A stretch of 64,000 bases of DNA from Pseudoxanthomonas sp. J35 (GTDB lineage: Bacteria > Pseudomonadota > Gammaproteobacteria > Xanthomonadales > Xanthomonadaceae), in the NCBI RefSeq assembly GCF_000513995.1, contig NZ_AZVB01000012.1, forward strand, positions 1 to 64,000. The letters are read 5' to 3'. Every line of letters begins with the position of its first letter. Position 1 is the first letter of the stretch. The position numbers were made by a program, and so were the translations under genes. Shown piece by piece: positions 22,826 to 31,280 of the stretch. The notes beneath the pieces are model-generated. The model was not told the DNA's origin. It was given only the letters and a program-made list of their open reading frames with translations, and ran no database searches.

Positions 22826-22964
22826 GTCGCCGGATCCTCCCCTTGAGGCGGGTTGCGGAAGAATAGTTATTCCGAATATCGGCGCCGTCAAGAATAAATT
22901 ATTGACCCGCTACCGGGGTCGTGTTACATCACGCCCTGCCACCGCACAAAGGGGAAGTGTCGCC
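22826..22964. promoter_or_regulatory. Divergent promoter region with two AT-rich palindromes
   Basis: This 139-bp gap separates the two divergent murein-peptide operons. A palindrome GAATAGTTATTC lies at 22861-22872 and a second, AATAAATTATT, at 22893-22903. Such AT-rich stretches are rare in this genome. A rightward -35 candidate TTGACC at 22902-22907 overlaps the second palindrome, with a weak -10 (TACATC) after 17 bases. A leftward -35 candidate, TTGACG on the minus strand near 22890, would place its -10 on the first palindrome. The layout suggests repression of both operons by one regulator, most simply the RpiR-type protein encoded at 19375-20226. Confidence 0.65.
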
Positions 22965-24530
22965 GTGGAACACCGCCGCCGCCAGCGCCTTGCATCACTG
23001 GCCGTGCGCAGGTCCCGCCGGGGCCTGGCGCCGCTGGGTGCGGCCGCGTTGCTGCTGGCCATCACGGTGTCTTCCGCCGGCGCGCGCGTGCCGGCGCCCG
23101 CCCCGGCGGAGCTGGTCGCGACGGTGGACCGTGGCGACTTCCGCGGGGCCGAGGCGAGGATCGCCGCCGCGCTGGCCGATCCGGCGCTGCCGGTGACGCA
23201 GCGCGAGGCGCTGGAGTACCAGCGCGAACGCATGCGCCGCATCCGCCTGGACTTCAGCCTGGACCGAGCCGCGGCCATGGCGCAGCTGCGCAAGTCGATC
23301 CCGGACCTGCGCGAGGACGAGTTCGACGCCTGGGACCGCGCCGGCCTGATCGAGCGCATGGACATCGACGGGGAGCCGCGCTACTTCAAGCGCGCCATCT
23401 CCAACCTGTTCCGGCTCAGCCCGGAAGCGGCCGCGCGCCGCGCGCCGCCGGTGCGGCCTTTCAGCGAAGGTCCCTTCGAAACCCTTCATCCGCACCATGC
23501 CGAAGTGCTCGCCGCCGCCCGCGACGGCGGCGCCACCAGCGTGGCGCCGCGGCGCCTGCGGGTGACCCAGTCGCTGGTCGTGGACGCCGACGCGGTGCCG
23601 GCCGGCGAGGTGGTCAGCGCCTGGATCCCGTTCCCGCGCGCGATCCCCGGCCAGCAGGAGGGCATCCGCCTGCTCGGCACCGTGCCCGAGGGCGGGCAGC
23701 TGGCGCCCGAATCGGCGCTGCAGCGCACCGTGCATATGCAGCGCACCGCCCAGGCCGGCACCCCGGTCGAGTTCTCGGTGAGCTACGAGCTGACCGTGTT
23801 CGCCCGCCACTTCGACATCGACCCGGCGCGCGTGCAGCCGACGCCCGCCGACGCCGGGCTGGCGCCGTTCCTGGCCGAGGAAGCGCCGCACATCGTGTTC
23901 ACCCCGCAGCTGCGCGAGTTCTCGCGCCAGGTGGTGGGTGGGGAGACCAATCCGTACCTGGTCGCGCGCAAGCTGTTCGAGGCCGTGGACCGGATCCCGT
24001 GGGCCGGGGCGCGCGAGTACTCGACGATCTCCAACATCAGCGACTACGCGCTGCACGCCGGCCACGCCGACTGCGGCCAGCAGACCCTGCTGCTGATCGC
24101 GCTGCTGCGGCTCAACGGCATCCCCGCGCGCTGGCAGTCCGGCTGGGTCTATTCCGACGACGATGTCGGCTACGACAACATGCACGACTGGGGCTGGCTG
24201 TACCTGGCCCCGTACGGCTGGGTCCCGATGGACGTGACCACCGGCCAGCTGGCCAGCGACGATCCGGCGCTGCGCTGGTTCTACCTCGGTGGGCTGGACG
24301 CGTACCGCATCGCGTTCAACGACGCCATTTCCCGGGATTTCGTTCCGGCCAAGCGCCACTTCCGCTCCGAGACCGTGGATTCACAACGCGGCGAGGCGGA
24401 ATGGCGCGGTGGGAACCTCTATTTCGACCAATGGGACTACCGGTTCGAATGGCAGCTGCTGCCACTAGGCAATGACGCCACCAGCGCGGGCGACAACACC
24501 AACACCACTGTGGGAGAGACACGGGGATGA
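22965..24530 (+). CDS. Secreted transglutaminase-like peptidase-family protein
   Basis: The 521-residue protein has an N-terminal signal peptide (LGAAALLLAITVSSAGARV) after a basic stretch. The C-terminal third is a transglutaminase core: Cys370 in HADCGQQTLLLIALL, the histidine in NMHDWGWLYLAP, and the aspartate in VPMDVTTG. The N-terminal 200 residues form a helical domain followed by a beta domain. It is the first gene of the rightward operon and its stop overlaps the receptor start (ATGA). In this context it probably acts on murein peptides in the periplasm, but the activity is inferred. The GTG at 22965 has a GGGGA ribosome site; earlier in-frame codons overlap the promoter. Confidence 0.85.
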   Translation: MEHRRRQRLASLAVRRSRRGLAPLGAAALLLAITVSSAGARVPAPAPAELVATVDRGDFRGAEARIAAALADPALPVTQREALEYQRERMRRIRLDFSLDRAAAMAQLRKSIPDLREDEFDAWDRAGLIERMDIDGEPRYFKRAISNLFRLSPEAAARRAPPVRPFSEGPFETLHPHHAEVLAAARDGGATSVAPRRLRVTQSLVVDADAVPAGEVVSAWIPFPRAIPGQQEGIRLLGTVPEGGQLAPESALQRTVHMQRTAQAGTPVEFSVSYELTVFARHFDIDPARVQPTPADAGLAPFLAEEAPHIVFTPQLREFSRQVVGGETNPYLVARKLFEAVDRIPWAGAREYSTISNISDYALHAGHADCGQQTLLLIALLRLNGIPARWQSGWVYSDDDVGYDNMHDWGWLYLAPYGWVPMDVTTGQLASDDPALRWFYLGGLDAYRIAFNDAISRDFVPAKRHFRSETVDSQRGEAEWRGGNLYFDQWDYRFEWQLLPLGNDATSAGDNTNTTVGETRG

Positions 24531-27500
24531 AGAGCAGGACTTTCAGGAAGGCGGCGCTCTATGTGGCGCTGGGGGCGTGCCTCGGCGCGATGACGCCGAT
24601 GGTAGCGATGGCGCAGAGTGCCACCGGTGCGGTCGCCGGCCGCGCCACGGCGGGCGACCAGATCGTGGTCACCAACGTCGCGACGGGCGCCTCGCGCACC
24701 GTCACGGTCGGCAAGGACGGCGTCTACCGCCTGACCCAGCTGCCGGTCGGCGACTACAAGCTGCAGCTGATGCGTGACGGCCAGCCGGTCGGCGAGGGCG
24801 CCACGGTCAACGTCGGCCTGGGCGGCACCACCTCGGTGAACCTCGGTTCCGAGGGCAACCTGGTCAACCTCGACACCGTCGAGGTGGTCGGTTCGCGCGT
24901 GATCAACCGCGTCGACGTGTTCTCGACCGAGTCGGTCACCACGGTCAACCGCGAGGAACTGGCGCGGATGCCGGTCGACCAGACCTTCAGCTCGGTCGCG
25001 CTGCTGGCGCCGGGCGTGGTCGGCGGCAACTCCTCGCTCGGCGGCCTGTCCTTCGGCGGCTCGTCGATCGCCGAGAACTCGGTGTTCATCAACGGCCTCA
25101 ACGTCACCGACTTCTACCGCCGGCAGAGCTTCTCCACCGCGCCGTTCGCGTTCTTCCAGGAGTTCCAGGTCAAGACCGGTGGCTACTCGGTCGAGTTCGG
25201 CCGCAGCACCGGCGGCGTGATCAACGCGGTGACCCGCCGTGGCACCAACGAGCTGCAGGGCGGCGTGGAGGTGACCTTCGAGCCGGCCGCGTGGCGTTCC
25301 CACACCGAGGACCGCTACTACGACGATGGCAGCATCAACGTGCTCGGCAGCCACGACCGCCAGAGCTGGATGAAGACCAACGTCTGGGCGTCCGGCCCGC
25401 TGGTCAAGGACAAGCTCTTCCTGTTCGCGATGTACGAGTATCGCGACAACGACTCGCGCGCCACCAACGCCCTCGGCACCCGCATGAGCTACGCCGACTC
25501 CGGCAACGGCTTCTGGGGCACCAAGCTCGACTGGCAGATCACCGACGACCACCTGCTGGAGCTGCTGGCCTTCTCCGACGAGGGCGAGAGCGTCACCGAT
25601 ACCTACGAGTACGACTTCGACAGCCGCACGCGCGGCGACTACGTCGGTTCGACCACCAGCGAGAGCGGCGGCAAGAACGGCTCGATCACCTACACCGGCC
25701 ACTTCGGCGAGAACTTCACCGCCAAGGCCATGTACGGCGTGAACCGCAGCCAGGGCCTGTCCTACTCGCCGGCCGACCTGCTCTGCTCGCAGGTGATCAT
25801 CAACACCACCTACAACGCGGTGTACACCGCGATGGGCCGTCCGCCGGTGTCCTGCCACCCGAGCACCTCCAGCTCGGTGGTCGACCACCACGACGAGCGC
25901 AAGGTCGGCCGCCTGGACTTCGAGTGGGCGCTGGGCGACCACCTGCTGCGCTTCGGCTTCGACCGCGAGGAGATGAACACCGAGCGCTTCACCAAGTACC
26001 CGGGCGACGGCTTCCGCTACACGGTGACCGCGCAGAACCCCGGCGACCTGCTGTCCAACGGCGGCGTCGTGCCGGCCGGCGTGAACGCGGTGATCACCGG
26101 CCGCCGGCGCTTCGACGGCGGCGAGTTCGACACCACCGCCAACGCGTTCTACATCGAGGACGTGTGGAGCATCACCCCGACCCTGCTGCTGAACCTCGGC
26201 ATCCGCGTGGACACGTTCGAGAACATGGACGCCACCGGCAAGACCTTCATCAAGCAGGACAACCTGGTCGCGCCGCGCTTCGGCTTCTCCTGGGACATGA
26301 AGGGTGACGGCACCACCAAGCTGTACGGCAACGTCGGCCGCTACTACCTGCCGATCCCGAGCATCATCAACTACAACTTCGCCGGCGGCCTGACCGACGA
26401 GTACACCTACTGGGCGCTGGACGGCTGGAGCCCGGCCACCAACCCGGTCACCGGCGCCTCGTACATGGCCCCGGTGTTCGGCCAGCAGATCGGCCCGGTG
26501 GACACCTCGATGAACATCTCGGCGGCCGATACCCGCCAGAGCGTGGACCGCGACCTGGATGCGGTGTACCAGGACGAGGCGATCCTCGGCTTCCAGCAGA
26601 TGATCAACCAGGCCTGGTCGTGGGGCGTCAACGCCACCTACCGCCGCATGACCAACGACATCGGCGACATCCGCATCAACGCGCTGTGCGGCGTGCGCCA
26701 CGGCAACCTGTGGCCGATCGCCAATCCGGGCGACAAGCTGACCCTGTGGGGCACCAAGGCCCAGGGCTGCGCCGAGGACGGCTGGGTGACGATCGACACC
26801 TCGAAGGAGGGCTACATCACCTCAGGCAGCAACCGGATCATCGGCTACAAGGATCCGAAGCGCACCTACAAGGCGGTCGAGTTCCAGATCGACCGCGCCT
26901 GGGACGACAAGTGGACCTTCAACGCGTCCTACCTGTGGTCTAAGTCGGAGGGCAACTTCGAAGGCCCGGTCAACTCCGACACCAACTACGGCGACACCGG
27001 CATGACCCAGCACTGGGACCATCCGGCCAACAACGAGCGCTACGGCGTCCTGTTCAACGACCACGAGCACCAGATCAAGCTGCGCGGCAGCTACAAGCTG
27101 AACGACATGTGGACCTTCGGCAGCACGCTGACGGCGATGTCCGGCGGCCCGATCACCGCCTTCGGCGTGACCTGGCCGGACGAGAACCTGGCGGTCGCCA
27201 GCTACACCTCCACCGGCAGCGGCGGCGGTACCGGCTGGCTGTGCGTGCAGAACTGCTCGGGCTCGTACGACCAGCGCGTGTACGAGTGGTCGCCGCGCGG
27301 CGCGTTCGGCAACATGCCGTGGACCTACAACCTGGGCGCCAGCGTGACCTGGACCCTGCCGGTCCCGGGCATCGACCTGAAGGCGCGCCTGTCGGTCTAC
27401 AACCTGCTCAACGAGCAGGAAGTGATCAACGTCAGCGCCCGCTACGAGGCGCAGCCGGGCCAGCGCCGCGATACCTTCGGCACCGGCACCCGCTGGCAGT

Positions 27501-27541
27501 CGCCGCGCTACACCCAGCTGGTCCTGACCTGGAACTTCTGA
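24527..27541 (+). CDS. TonB-dependent receptor, Oar-like with CarboxypepD-reg domain
   Basis: The 1004-residue outer-membrane protein has a signal peptide ending MVAMAQS, then a carboxypeptidase-regulatory-like beta-sandwich (about residues 28-95, with GKDGVYRLTQLPVGDYKLQL). The segment LDTVEVVGSR resembles a TonB box. A plug follows (about 110-230, with SVALLAPGV, NVTDFYRRQ and YSVEFGRSTGGVINAVTRRG), then a 22-strand barrel ending in the terminal phenylalanine of TQLVLTWNF. The fold suits uptake of large or peptide ligands. Its operon partners suggest murein peptides as substrate; that is an inference. The ATG overlaps the preceding stop by 4 bp. A perfect hairpin follows the gene. Confidence 0.9.
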   Translation: MKSRTFRKAALYVALGACLGAMTPMVAMAQSATGAVAGRATAGDQIVVTNVATGASRTVTVGKDGVYRLTQLPVGDYKLQLMRDGQPVGEGATVNVGLGGTTSVNLGSEGNLVNLDTVEVVGSRVINRVDVFSTESVTTVNREELARMPVDQTFSSVALLAPGVVGGNSSLGGLSFGGSSIAENSVFINGLNVTDFYRRQSFSTAPFAFFQEFQVKTGGYSVEFGRSTGGVINAVTRRGTNELQGGVEVTFEPAAWRSHTEDRYYDDGSINVLGSHDRQSWMKTNVWASGPLVKDKLFLFAMYEYRDNDSRATNALGTRMSYADSGNGFWGTKLDWQITDDHLLELLAFSDEGESVTDTYEYDFDSRTRGDYVGSTTSESGGKNGSITYTGHFGENFTAKAMYGVNRSQGLSYSPADLLCSQVIINTTYNAVYTAMGRPPVSCHPSTSSSVVDHHDERKVGRLDFEWALGDHLLRFGFDREEMNTERFTKYPGDGFRYTVTAQNPGDLLSNGGVVPAGVNAVITGRRRFDGGEFDTTANAFYIEDVWSITPTLLLNLGIRVDTFENMDATGKTFIKQDNLVAPRFGFSWDMKGDGTTKLYGNVGRYYLPIPSIINYNFAGGLTDEYTYWALDGWSPATNPVTGASYMAPVFGQQIGPVDTSMNISAADTRQSVDRDLDAVYQDEAILGFQQMINQAWSWGVNATYRRMTNDIGDIRINALCGVRHGNLWPIANPGDKLTLWGTKAQGCAEDGWVTIDTSKEGYITSGSNRIIGYKDPKRTYKAVEFQIDRAWDDKWTFNASYLWSKSEGNFEGPVNSDTNYGDTGMTQHWDHPANNERYGVLFNDHEHQIKLRGSYKLNDMWTFGSTLTAMSGGPITAFGVTWPDENLAVASYTSTGSGGGTGWLCVQNCSGSYDQRVYEWSPRGAFGNMPWTYNLGASVTWTLPVPGIDLKARLSVYNLLNEQEVINVSARYEAQPGQRRDTFGTGTRWQSPRYTQLVLTWNF

Positions 27542-27553
27542 TCGGCTGAGATG

Positions 27554-27585
27554 GGAGGCGCGTCCCCGGCGGGGGACGCGCCTCC
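27554..27585 (+). other. Perfect 14-bp intergenic hairpin between receptor and hydrolase genes
   Basis: GGAGGCGCGTCCCC (27554-27567) and GGGGACGCGCCTCC (27572-27585) pair around the loop GGCG. No T-run follows, so it is more likely an RNA-stabilising or attenuating element within the operon than a full terminator. Confidence 0.75.
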
Positions 27586-27602
27586 GGATTCGGGGAAGAA
27601 CA

Positions 27603-29153
27603 ATGCGCAGGATCCTCCCGTTCGCGGCCGCACTGGCGGCCGCTTTTCTTTTCCAGCCGGCCCTGGCCGCGCAGGCCGGCGACGAGGCCGCGGCGATCGC
27701 GCGCGCGGTCGATGACGCGGTGGCCCGCTACCAGCTGCCCGGCATCGCCGTCGGCGTGATCCGCGATGGCCAGGTGGTGGCCGTGGAAACCCGCGGCGAG
27801 CTGGCCGCCGGTGGCGGCGAGCCGGTCACGCCGGACACGCTGTTCAAGATCGCCTCCAACACCAAGGCCATGACCGGCGCGGTGCTGGCACGCCTGGTCG
27901 ACCAGGGCAAGCTGCGCTGGGACGACCCGGTGACGAAGCACCTGCCGCAGTTCCGCATGCACGACCCGTGGGTCACGGCGAACATGCAGGTCCGCGACCT
28001 GCTGGTCCACAACAGCGGCCTGGGCCTGGGTGCCGGCGACCTGATGCTGTGGCCGGAACCGAACGACTTCACCCGCGCCGACATCATCGCCGGCCTCGAG
28101 CACCTCAAGCCGGTGACCAGCTTCCGTTCCGGCTACGCCTACGACAACCTGCTGTACGTGGTCGCGGGCGAAGTCGCCGCCGCCGCCGGCGGTGCGCCCT
28201 ACGAGGAACTGGTGCGTCGCGAGATCTTCGCGCCGCTGCGCATGGATGGCTGCCGCGTCGGCAGCTGGAAGCTCAGCGAGGCCGGGCCGGTCGCGCTGCC
28301 GCACCGCCGCGTCGATGGTCGCAACGTGGCCATCCACGAGGACGAAGAGCTGGTGCCGGACATCACCTCGATGGCCGCCGGCGGCATCCGCTGCGGCGTC
28401 GATGACATGCTCAAGTGGATGCAGGCCTGGCTGGATCCGGCCAACCCGTGGCTGTCGCCGGCGCAGCGCCGCGCGGTGTGGACCGGGCACATGCCGATGC
28501 CGGTCAGCGAGCGCATGCGTGCCTGGGACAACACGCACTTCTCCGCCTACGGCTTCGGCTGGCGCCTGTCCGACGTGAACGGCCACTGGAAGGTGGCGCA
28601 CACCGGCACGCTGACCGGCATGTATTCCTCGCTGATCCTGCTGCCGGACCTGCGCGCGGGGGTCATCATCCTGATCAACGGGCCGGGCGAGCACGCCCGC
28701 ACCGCGCTGGGGCAGGTGCTGATGGAGCGCTTCACCGCGCCGCAGGCCGGCCACGACCTGGCCCACTTCGCCGGCCTGCTGGAGCAGGAGCGCGCGCAGC
28801 GGAAGGCGGCCGAACCGCTGCCGGATACCTCATCGCGGCGCCCGGCCACCGTGGCCGAGGCCCGCGACCTGCTCGGCGTGTGGCGCGATCCGTGGTTCGG
28901 CGAAGTGGCGATCTGCCGGCGCGCCGACGGCATCGGCTTCGCCTCGGCGCGTTCGCCGGTGATGCGCGGACGGCTGATGCGCGTGGGCGAACGCTGGCTG
29001 GTGGAGTGGGACGACGTCGAGGTCGACGCCGAGGCCTGGCTGCATCCGCCCGCCACCGGCGCTACCCTCACCCTGTCCCACGTCGATCCCGAAGCGGACT
29101 TCAGCTACGACTATGCCGACCTCGCCTTCACCCGCCAGCGCGACTGTCCCTGA
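27603..29153 (+). CDS. Secreted serine hydrolase, class C beta-lactamase/DD-peptidase family
   Basis: The 516-residue protein has a signal peptide (LPFAAALAAAFLFQPALAAQ). The catalytic SxxK is S85-N-T-K88 in KIASNTKAMTG; the second motif is YAYDN and the third is AHTGTLTG. These are the S12 family signatures (D-aminopeptidases, DD-carboxypeptidases, esterases). A C-terminal beta domain (about residues 410-516) matches the lipocalin-like tail seen in many family members. The gene follows the receptor by 61 bp and overlaps the dipeptidase gene by 41 bp. In this context a role in trimming D-amino-acid-containing murein peptides is likely, but the substrate is not shown by the sequence. Confidence 0.88.
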   Translation: MRRILPFAAALAAAFLFQPALAAQAGDEAAAIARAVDDAVARYQLPGIAVGVIRDGQVVAVETRGELAAGGGEPVTPDTLFKIASNTKAMTGAVLARLVDQGKLRWDDPVTKHLPQFRMHDPWVTANMQVRDLLVHNSGLGLGAGDLMLWPEPNDFTRADIIAGLEHLKPVTSFRSGYAYDNLLYVVAGEVAAAAGGAPYEELVRREIFAPLRMDGCRVGSWKLSEAGPVALPHRRVDGRNVAIHEDEELVPDITSMAAGGIRCGVDDMLKWMQAWLDPANPWLSPAQRRAVWTGHMPMPVSERMRAWDNTHFSAYGFGWRLSDVNGHWKVAHTGTLTGMYSSLILLPDLRAGVIILINGPGEHARTALGQVLMERFTAPQAGHDLAHFAGLLEQERAQRKAAEPLPDTSSRRPATVAEARDLLGVWRDPWFGEVAICRRADGIGFASARSPVMRGRLMRVGERWLVEWDDVEVDAEAWLHPPATGATLTLSHVDPEADFSYDYADLAFTRQRDCP

Positions 29154-29886
29154 GCGCGGCCGCGCTTCCATCGCACCGCGCCGCCGACCCGCCCTGGCAT
29201 GCGCCGGCGTGGCCCTGGCCGCCGGCGCGGCCTTCGCGGCCGACCCGCCGGCAGTGTCGCCGGCGGCCGATGCCGCCGCCGCCGGCATGGTCGACGTCGC
29301 CACGCTGGCGCCGGGCATCGCAGTGGAGATGCGCTACTTCGGCAGCAACAACTTCACCGGCGCGCCGGTGCCCGGTTACGAGGCCGACCGCTGCTACCTG
29401 CTGCGCCCGGCCGCCGAGGCATTGGCGCGGGTGCAGGCCGCGCTGGAGTCCGGGGGCCTGCGCCTGCGCGTGCACGACTGCTACCGGCCGGTCCGCTCGG
29501 TGAAGCACTTCATGCGCTGGGTCGCCGCGCCCGACGACCCGGCGCTGAAGGCACGCTGGTACCCGAACGTGGACAAGGCGGCGCTGACGTCCGGCTACAT
29601 CGCCGAGACCTCCGGCCACAGCCGCGGCGCCACCGTCGACCTGACCATGGAGCGCTGCGACGCCGATGGCTGCACGCCGCTGGAGATGGGCACGCCGTAC
29701 GACTTCTTCGATCCGTCCGCGCACACCGACGCCCCCGGCACCGCGCCGGAGGCGCGCGCCAACCGCGACCGCCTGCGCGCGGCGATGGAAGCCGAAGGCC
29801 TGGCCAACTATCCGGGCGAGTGGTGGCACTTCACCCTCAAGCCGGAGCCCGACCCGGGCACGGCCTACGACTTCCCGGTGCGCTGA
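29113..29886 (+). CDS. ddpX: D-alanyl-D-alanine dipeptidase (VanX/DdpX, peptidase M15D)
   Basis: The 257-residue zinc peptidase hydrolyses D-Ala-D-Ala. It has an N-terminal signal peptide (ALACAGVALAAGAAFAADP), so it acts outside the cytoplasm. The family signatures are intact: RVHDCYRP with the transition-state arginine, SGHSRGATVDLT with the first zinc ligands (H and D), and GEWWHF with the catalytic glutamate and third ligand. The start at 29113 lies inside the preceding hydrolase gene, a 41-bp overlap in a different frame that suggests coupled expression. It is not near vanR/vanS/vanH/vanA genes, so vancomycin resistance is unlikely. Use of D-Ala-D-Ala as nutrient or in murein turnover fits the operon. 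Confidence 0.9.
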   Translation: MPTSPSPASATVPERGRASIAPRRRPALACAGVALAAGAAFAADPPAVSPAADAAAAGMVDVATLAPGIAVEMRYFGSNNFTGAPVPGYEADRCYLLRPAAEALARVQAALESGGLRLRVHDCYRPVRSVKHFMRWVAAPDDPALKARWYPNVDKAALTSGYIAETSGHSRGATVDLTMERCDADGCTPLEMGTPYDFFDPSAHTDAPGTAPEARANRDRLRAAMEAEGLANYPGEWWHFTLKPEPDPGTAYDFPVR

Positions 29887-30074
29887 TGGCCGGCCGGGTG
29901 CAGCGGCAGTGTCCCTACTGCGGCGAGCCCATCGAGCTGGTCTTCGGGCCGGAGGACGGCGACCAGGACTACATCGAGGACTGCGCCGTGTGCTGCCGGC
30001 CGATCGCGGTGCGCCTGCGCGTGGACCATGACGGGGAAGCGCAGCTGGAACTGCGGCGCGACGACGAGGCCTGA
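29886..30074 (+). CDS. CPXCG-motif cysteine-rich small protein
   Basis: The 62-residue protein has two cysteine pairs: CPYCG at residues 9-13 and CAVCCRP at about 33-39. These are the features of the CPXCG-motif family (zinc-ribbon-like). The spacing and the acidic linker (FGPEDGDQDYIEDC) match that family. The function is unknown; zinc binding is probable. The ATG at 29886 overlaps the stop of the VanX-type gene in a TGATG arrangement, so it is translated from the same message, although a functional link is not evident. Confidence 0.85.
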   Translation: MAGRVQRQCPYCGEPIELVFGPEDGDQDYIEDCAVCCRPIAVRLRVDHDGEAQLELRRDDEA

Positions 30075-30141
30075 GCAGGCGCAGGCGTACCCGCCGGCCC
30101 GCCTCGTTTAGACTTCCACGGCCTCCACACCCCCGATCACG

Positions 30142-30525
30142 ATGAACCTGTCGCTGCATACCGGACTGCTCGGCGCCCTCGAAGCCGGCCTGATCGCCTT
30201 CTTCGTCGGCCTGGTCGTCTATGGCCTGTGGGCCTGGGTGTGCCGGCGCAGCGGCTGGGGCATCGGCTATGCGATCGGCTGGGGCGCGGCGATCGCGGTG
30301 GTGATCGCCGCGGGCATCGACAGCTGGAACCTGTTCTACCTGGGCGTGGCGCGGCTGGAATCGCCGCTGTACGCGCGGCTGGCGTTGCAGGGCATCCACG
30401 ATGCCGATTCGCTGGGCACGCGCGTGGTGTTCGAAGTTGTCGGCGCGCTGACCGGCACGGTGGTCGGCTGGTGGCTGTTCAGCGGCCGACATGGCCACCA
30501 CGACAGCGGCAATGCCGCGGAATAG
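30142..30525 (+). CDS. Small integral membrane protein
   Basis: The 127-residue protein has three predicted membrane helices: LEAGLIAFFVGLVVYGLWAW, GIGYAIGWGAAIAVVIAAGI and VVFEVVGALTGTVVGWWLF. A periplasmic or cytoplasmic loop with LFYLGVARLESPLYARLAL lies between helices 2 and 3, and a His-rich tail (GRHGHHDSG) ends the protein. No family is recognised. It follows the CPXCG gene by 67 bp and may share its transcript. Confidence 0.65.
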   Translation: MNLSLHTGLLGALEAGLIAFFVGLVVYGLWAWVCRRSGWGIGYAIGWGAAIAVVIAAGIDSWNLFYLGVARLESPLYARLALQGIHDADSLGTRVVFEVVGALTGTVVGWWLFSGRHGHHDSGNAAE

Positions 30526-30753
30526 GGCGGCAGAGAGCGCTCCGGCGCACGTTTGAACCGGCCGCTAACGCGGCGCCCACGCATCGCTAACCAGCGGCAT
30601 AGACGCATCCGGAGCATGTGTGGTTAATGGCGCGTGCACGCGACGGTTGCGGCGCAAGCACCATTCATCGCCGCGCTGGCAGGGTGCGGTCCGTGGGTTG
30701 CAGCGCGGCTTCCGCGCGGTGCCCACGACTTCCACCCGAGTCAGGAGCAGCAC

Positions 30754-31107
30754 ATGCACAGCACCAGGCGCATCACTTCCGGTTTCCTCATCCTCGGCAT
30801 GATGGCCGCCGCGCCACTGGCATTGGCCCAGCAGACCCCGCCGACGGGTGGCCAGCAGTCGCCTCCGGGCAGTACGGCGCAGGACCAGCCGGCGCAGTCG
30901 CAGTCCCAGGCCTCCGGTGGCCAGGGCCTGAGCTGGGCCGACCTCGATACCGACGGCAACGGCAACCTCAGCAAGACCGAGGCGCAGCGCCATGCCGGCC
31001 TGGCCGCGGTCTTCGCCGAAGCCGACACCAATGGCGACAACGAACTGACCGCCGACGAATACCGCGCCTTCGTCGAGAAGCAGCAGTCCAACGCGACCGG
31101 CCAGTAA
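30754..31107 (+). CDS. Secreted EF-hand protein
   Basis: The 117-residue protein has a signal peptide (FLILGMMAAAPLALAQQ), a flexible Q/P/S-rich region (residues 30-60) and two EF-hand loops, DTDGNGNLSKTE and DTNGDNELTADEY. Calcium binding in the periplasm is likely. It resembles the protein at 8521-8859 in plan but not closely in sequence. The ATG at 30754 follows AGGAGC. The 228 bp upstream hold no other gene. No partner is known. Confidence 0.85.
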   Translation: MHSTRRITSGFLILGMMAAAPLALAQQTPPTGGQQSPPGSTAQDQPAQSQSQASGGQGLSWADLDTDGNGNLSKTEAQRHAGLAAVFAEADTNGDNELTADEYRAFVEKQQSNATGQ

Positions 31108-31280
31108 GGAACGGGCGGGGCGTGGCCGCCGTGCCACGCCGCCGCAATGCTGCCGTGGAGCGGGTGGGTGGGATGCCCGCTCTCCCCTTGCCGGACACCC
31201 GCAGCCGCCACCGTGGGCCGACCACGGCTGGCAGTCGCCGCGCTGGTATCCTGCGCGTCCCCGCACGGCGCAGGACCTCC

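Noticed and set aside
24437-26701. Long open frame on the minus strand opposite the TonB-dependent receptor (754 residues)
   Set aside because: It mirrors the receptor's codon pattern. The receptor has signal peptide, plug and terminal Phe, so the opposite frame is not a gene.
29113-29886. VanX-type gene as part of a vancomycin-resistance cluster
   Set aside because: No vanR, vanS, vanH or vanA-type ligase is nearby, and the protein is exported. The murein-catabolic context explains it better.
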